In this document: piece by piece, positions 57,587 to 64,000 of the stretch | How the letters are laid out: each line of letters begins with the position of its first letter | Position numbering within the stretch: position 1 is the stretch's first letter | NCBI RefSeq assembly: GCF_024679095.1 | Contig: NW_026111819.1 | Span: 124,001 to 188,000 of the forward strand | DNA: 64,000 nt | Direction of reading: 5' to 3' | Source: Eriocheir sinensis | Lineage: Eukaryota; Arthropoda; Malacostraca; Decapoda; Varunidae | Position numbers and translations under genes: made by a program | The notes under the pieces: model-generated | Databases searched by the model: none | Told to the model about the DNA's origin: nothing | Seen by the model: only the letters and a program-made list of their open reading frames with translations

Positions 57587-60500
57587 ATATGTATAGAAAA
57601 TACACATGAAATAATCTAAATTCGTATCGAAATAAATGAACAAAATACCGATAAAATAAAGTAATTTTGAATGAAAATATATATAGAAAATACACATAAA
57701 ATAACTTAAATACAAATAAATATATACACATAAAATGATTTGAATTTGAATGAAAATAGATATAAAAATAAACTTAAAATAAGGCAAATTTATAATGAAA
57801 TATATATACATAATACACATTAAATAATGTAGATTTGTTTCAAAATATATATACGAATACACATAAAATAACGTAGATTTCTATAGAAATATATATACAA
57901 AATACACATGAAATGCTGTAAATACGTATAAAAATATATATACAAAATACACATTAAATAATGTAAATTCGTGTCAAAGTAAATAATTAAAATATCAATA
58001 AAAGAATGAGTATTTGTATGAAAATACATATACAAAATACACATAAAATAACGTAAATTTGTATAAAACTATATATAAAAATACTCAAAAATAAGTTAAA
58101 TTTGTATGAAAATAAATATACAAAATACACATAAAATTAGGTAAATTTGTAAAGAAATACATATACAAAATACACATAAAATAATGTAAATTTGAATGAA
58201 AATATATAAACAAATACACTTAAATTAACATAAATTTGGATAAAATATATATAAAAAATACTCATTAAATAATGTAAATATGTATAAAAATATATATACA
58301 AAACACAAATAGAATAATGTAAAATCGTATTAAAATAAATACACAGAATGTAAATAAAATAATGTAAATTTGTATGAAAATAAAGATGCAAAATACCCGT
58401 AAAATAACCCATTTTTTTTAAATATACAAAATACACATGAAAGGATGTAAATGCGTATAAAAATATATATACAAAATACACATTAAATAATGTAAATTCG
58501 CGTCAAAATAAATAAACAAAATGTCAATAAAAGAATGCGTATTTGTATGAAAATAAATATACAAAATTCACATAAGACAACATAAATTTGTATAAAACTA
58601 TATACAAAAATACACAAAAATAACTTAAATTTGTATGAAAATAAATATACAAAATACACATAAAATTAGGTAAATTTGTATTGAAATACATCTACAAAAT
58701 ACACATAAAATACTGTAAATTTGAATGAAAATACATTAACAAATACACTTAAAAAAACGTAAATTTGTATAAAAAAAATATATACAAAACACAAATAGAA
58801 TAATGTAAAATCGTATCAAAATAAATACACAGAATATTAATAAAATAATGTAAATTTGTATGAAAATAAAGAAGCAAAATACCCATAAAATAACACATTT
58901 TTTTTTAAATATATATACAAAAATACACATAAAAAAATTTATTTGTATTAAAATAAATATACAAAATACACATACAATAAGGTAAATCTGTATTGAAATA
59001 GATATGCAAAATACATATAAAACAATGTAAATTTGTTTCAAAATATATATACGAATACACATAAAATAACGTAGATTTGTATAAAAATATATATACAAAA
59101 TACACGTAAAATGAAGTAAATACGTATAAAAAAATGTATACAAAATACACATAAAATAATGTAAATTTGTATGAGAAAACATATACAAATACATATAAAA
59201 TAACGCTAATTTCTATAAAAATATATGTCCAAAATTGAACGTAAAATAAATAAACTTTGGATAAAATATATATACAAAACACACATTAAATAATGTAAAT
59301 GCGTACATAAAATAACCTAAATTTGTATAAAACTATATACAAAAAACACAAAATAATTTAAATTTGTATGAAAAGAAATATACAAAATACACATAAAATT
59401 AGGTTAATTTCTATTGAAATACATATACAAAATACACATAAAATAATGTAAATTTGAAAGAAAATATATAAACAAATACACATATAATAACGTAAATTTG
59501 TGTGAAATATATATACAAAATACACATTAAATAATGTAAGTATGTATAAAAAAATATATACAAAACACAAATAGAATAATGTAAAATCGTATCAAAATAT
59601 ATACACAGAATATTAATGAAATAATGTAAATTTGTATGAAAATTAAGATGCAAAATACCTATAAAATAACGCATTTTTTATAAGATTATTGATACCAAAA
59701 TACACATAAAATATTTGAATTTGTATCAAAATAAATATACAAAATGCACATACAATAACGTAAATTTGTATTGAAATAGATATGCAAAATACATATAAAA
59801 TAATGTAAATTTGTTTCAAAATATATATGCGAATACACATAAAATAACGTAGATTTCTATAAAAATACATATACAAAATACACATAAAATTAAGTAAATA
59901 CGTATAAACAAATGTATACAAAATACACATAAAATAATGTAAATTCGAATAAAGGTAAATAAACAATATACCAATAAAAGAATGTGTATTTGTGTAAATA
60001 TAAATATACAAAATGCACATAAAATAACGTAAATTTATATAAAACTATATACATAAAATAACGCAAATTTCTATAAAAATATATGTACAAAAATGAACAT
60101 TAGATAAATTTGCATAAAAATATATATACAAAACACACATTATATAATGTAAATGAGTATAGAAATATGTATACAAAATACCTATGAAATAATCTAAATT
60201 CGTATCGAATTAAATTAAGAAATACCAATAAAATAATGTAATTTTGGATGAAAATATATATACAAAATACACATAAAATAGCCTAAATACAAATACAAAT
60301 ATACACATAAAATAATTTAAAATTGAATGAAATAAATATGCAAAATAAACACAAAATAAGGTAAATTTGTAATGAAATATATGAAAAAATACACATAAAA
60401 TAATATAAATTTGTATGAAAATATATATACAAATACACATTAAATAACATGAATTTGTATAAAATTTGTGTCAAAATATATACTTATACACACAATAAAA

Positions 60501-62820
60501 TAACGCAATTTTTTTATGAAAATGTATATACAAAATACACATAAAATAATTTAAATACGTAGAAAAATATATATACCAAAAACACATACAATAATGTAAA
60601 TATGTATGAAAATATATAAACAAATACACATAAAATAATGTAAATTTGGATAAAAAATATATACAAAATTAACGTTAAATAATGTAAATATATATATAAA
60701 AAAATATATACAAAAAACACATAGAATAATGTTAAATCGTATCAAAATAAATAGAATATTAATACAATAACGTAAATTTGTATGAAAATAAAGATGCAAA
60801 ATATCCATATAATAACGCATATTTGCATAAAAATATATATACAAAAATACATATAAAATAATTAAATTTGTATTAAAATATATATACAAAATGCACGTAC
60901 AATAAAGTAAATTTGTATTGAAATAGATATGCAAAATACACATCAATAATGTAAATTTGTATCAAAATATATATACGAATACTCATAAAATAGAGTAAAT
61001 TTCTATGAAAATATACATACAAAATAGATATACAAAAAACACATATAACTAGTTAAATTTGTATTTAAAAACATGTACAAAAAACACATAAAATAATGTA
61101 GATTTGTATGAAATGAAAACAAATACATTTTATATAAAATATATATACAAAATACACATAGAATAATGTAAAATCATATCAAAATAAATACACACAATAT
61201 CAATAAAATAATGTAAATTTGTATGAAAATAAAGATGCAAAATACCCATAAAATAAAGCATATTTTAAATAAATTACTTATACAAAAATATACATAGAAT
61301 AATTAAAATTGTATTAAAATTAATATTCAAAATGCACATACAATAAGGTAAATTTGTATTAAAAAATATGCAAAATACACATAAAACAATGTAAATTTGT
61401 TTCAAAATATATATACGAATACACATAAAATAACGCAGATTTCTATAGAAATATATATACAAAATACACTTGAAATAATGTAAATACGTATAAAAAAATA
61501 TATACAAAATACACATTAAATAATGTTAATTCGTGTCAAAATAAATAAACAAAATATCATGAAAAGAATGTGTATTTGTATGAAAATAGATATACAAAAT
61601 ACACATAAAATAACCTAAATTTGTATAAAACTATATACAAAAATACACAGAAATAATTTAAACTTGTATGAAAATAAATATACAAAAAACATATAAAATT
61701 AGGTAAATTTATATTGAAATACATATACAAAATACACATAAAATAATGTAAATTTTTATGAAAATATATAAACATATAGACTTAAAATAACGTAAATTTG
61801 TATCAAATATATATACAAAAAACACATTAAATAATGTAAATATGTATAAAAAAATATATATACAAAACACAAATAAAATAATGTAAAATCGTATCAAAAT
61901 AAATACAGAAAATATTAATAAAATAATGTAAATTTGTATGAAAATTAAGATGCAAAATACCCATAAAATAATGCATTTTTTATAAAAAAATATATACGAA
62001 AAAACATAAAATATTTGATTTTGTATTTAAATAAATAGATATACAAAATACACATAAAATAAGCTAAATTTGAGTTGAAATATATATACAAAATACATAA
62101 AATAATGTAAATTTGTATCAAAATACTTATACAAATACACATATAATAACGTAAATTTGTATAAAAATATATAAACAAAATACACATTAAATAATGTAAA
62201 TACGTATAAAAAAATGTACAAAATACACAAATAATCATGTAATTCGTATCAAAATAAATAGACCAAATACCAATAAAATAATGTAAATTTCTATGAGAAA
62301 ACATATACAAAATACACATAAATAACGCAAATATCATTAAAAATATATATAATATAATATATTTTTATACATATTTAAAATATTTAATGTATATTTTGTA
62401 TATATATTTTATCCAAATTTACGTTATTTTATATGTATTTGTTTATATATTTTCATACAAATTTACATTATTTTATGTGAGTTTTGTATATGTATTTCAA
62501 TACAAATTTGCCTAACTTTATGAGTATTTTGCATATCTATTTTCAAACAAATTTAAATTATTTTTGTGTATTTTTGTATATATTTTTATACAAATTTGAG
62601 TTATTTTATTTGTTTTTTGTATATATATTTTCCTACAAATATACATTCTTTTATTGGAATTTTGTGTATTTAATTTTTTACGAATTTACATTACTTTATG
62701 TGTATTTTGTATATATATTTTTCTACGTATTTAAATTATTTTATGTGTATTTTATATATACATTTTCATAAAAATTTACGTTATTTTATTGTGTGTATTC
62801 CTATATATTTTGAAACAAAT
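57502..62820 (-). repeat. right outer arm of giant inverted repeat (pairs with 15640-21195)
   Basis: Reverse-complement counterpart of the left outer arm, with monomer-sized indels. For example, extra monomers lie near 59160-59300 relative to 19090-19200. Confidence 0.72.
57587..62345 (-). repeat. 45-bp satellite array, A-rich orientation, block 28
   Basis: About 4.8 kb of A-rich satellite, the inverted counterpart of 16101-21110 with some monomer-sized gains and losses. A 715-bp HOR unit lies at 61175-61889. It ends at the AT-only switch 62341-62370. Confidence 0.86.
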
Positions 62821-63616
62821 TTCATACAAATTTACATTATTTTATTGATATTCTGCTCATTCATTTTGATAGGAATTGACATTATTCTATGTGTATTTTG
62901 TATATATTTTTCATACAAATTTACGTTATTTTATGTGTATTTGTTTATATATTTTGACACAAATTTACAATATTTTATGGGTATTTTGTATATACATTTC
63001 AAAAGAAATTTACCTAGTTTTATGTGTACTTTGTATATCTATTTTCATACAAACTCAAATTATTTCTATGTATTTTTGTATATTTTAATACAAATTTTAG
63101 TTATGTTATCTGTATTTTGTAAATTTATTTTCATTCAAATATATATTACTTTACTGGTGTTTTGTTGATTTATATTGATACGAATTTACATTATTTTATA
63201 TGTACTTTGTATATATATTTTTATACGCTTTTCCATTATTTAATATTTATTTTGAATATATATTTTTATACAAATTCATGGTATTTTATGTGTATTTGTA
63301 TATATATTTTCATATAAATTTACATTATTTTATGTGTATTTTGTACATATATTTTATTACAAATCTACCTTATTTTATGTTTATTTTGTATGTGTATTTT
63401 GTATATTTATATTTATCCAAATACACATTCTTTTATTGGTATTTTGTTTATTTATTTTAATTCGAATTTACGTTCTTTTATCGGAATTTTATTTATTTAT
63501 TTTGATACGAATTTTCATTTTTTTTAGGTGTATTTAATATATATATTTTTATACTTATTTACATAATTTTATATGTATTTTGAATATATATTTTCATAGA
63601 AATTTACTCTATATGT
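62346..63616 (+). repeat. 45-bp satellite array, T-rich orientation, block 29
   Basis: About 62346-62820 mirrors 15640-16100. At about 62820 the order breaks (TTTTGAAACAAATTTCATAC) and a direct copy of 56834-57586 follows. Confidence 0.85.
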
Positions 63617-64000
63617 ATATGTATAGAAAATACACATGAAATAATCTAAATTCGTATCGAAATAAATGAACAAAATACCGATAAAATAATGTAATTTTGA
63701 ATGAAAATATATATAGAAAATACACATAAAATAACGTAAATACAAATGAATATATACACATAAAATGATTTGAATTTGAATGAAAATAGATATAAAAATA
63801 AACTTAAAATAAGGCAAATTTATAATGAAATATATATACAAAATACACATAAAATAATGTAGATTTGTTTCAAAATATATATACGAATACACATAAAATA
63901 ACGTAGATTTCTATAGAAATATATATACAAAATACACATGAAATGTTGTAAATACGTATAAAAATATATATACAAAATACACATTGAATAATGTAAATAC
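63617..64000 (-). repeat. 45-bp satellite array, A-rich orientation, block 30 (continues past window)
   Basis: The block starts in the switch 63607-63626 and is a direct copy of 57587-57970. The array runs off the end of the window. Confidence 0.85.

Overview
The window is almost entirely one A+T-rich satellite DNA with no convincing protein-coding gene. The basic monomer is about 45 bp. Read on the A-rich strand it begins near ACACATAAAATAATG, has the core TAAATTTGTATG and ends near ATATATACAAAAT. Diverged monomer types recur in a fixed order, which makes it a higher-order repeat (HOR) array. Two HOR lengths can be measured from a shared marker: 714-715 bp (about 16 monomers, four places) and 514-529 bp (about 11-12 monomers, several places). 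The only non-satellite DNA of any size is a GC-rich segment of about 308 bp at 37536-37843. It carries a perfect Pol III box B and looks like a 5'-truncated tRNA-derived SINE. This points to a eukaryotic nuclear genome, probably an animal, and to heterochromatin (pericentromeric, sex-chromosome or similar). The sequence alone does not identify the species.

Layout: the array changes orientation about 29 times. Here '+' means the T-rich strand of the monomer is on the given strand, and '-' means the A-rich strand is. The '-' blocks are 1-2310, 3841-4838, 7061-8470, 9431-10060, 11120-12383, 14191-16100, 21111-21197, 23351-24800, 27118-28645, 32305-39529 (interrupted by the SINE), 40968-43356, 43748-49655, 51101-56683, 57587-62345 and 63617-64000. 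The stretches between them are '+'. Pure (TA)n tracts lie at 3463-3583, 4182-4251, 7106-7130, 9064-9080, 38490-38630 and 50114-50174.

Large-scale order: the patchwork is not random. Four orientation-switch sequences recur at several loci in both orientations, so whole junctions were copied and inverted. Long inverted repeats share roughly one axis near 39.1-39.4 kb: 15.6-21.2 kb with 57.5-62.8 kb, and 21.2-31.6 kb with 46.5-53.3 kb. Most of the window is therefore an imperfect giant palindrome. Its left arm has a 3.8-kb tandem duplication and its right arm has a 4.2-kb extra block. Smaller inverted and direct segmental copies overlie this.

The many open frames on the T-rich strand have a simple cause. 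The monomer is 15 codons long and its T-rich strand lacks TAA, TAG and TGA in all three frames. I treat these frames as non-coding. All block limits and repeat pairings were read by eye and should be taken as accurate to roughly 10-50 bp.
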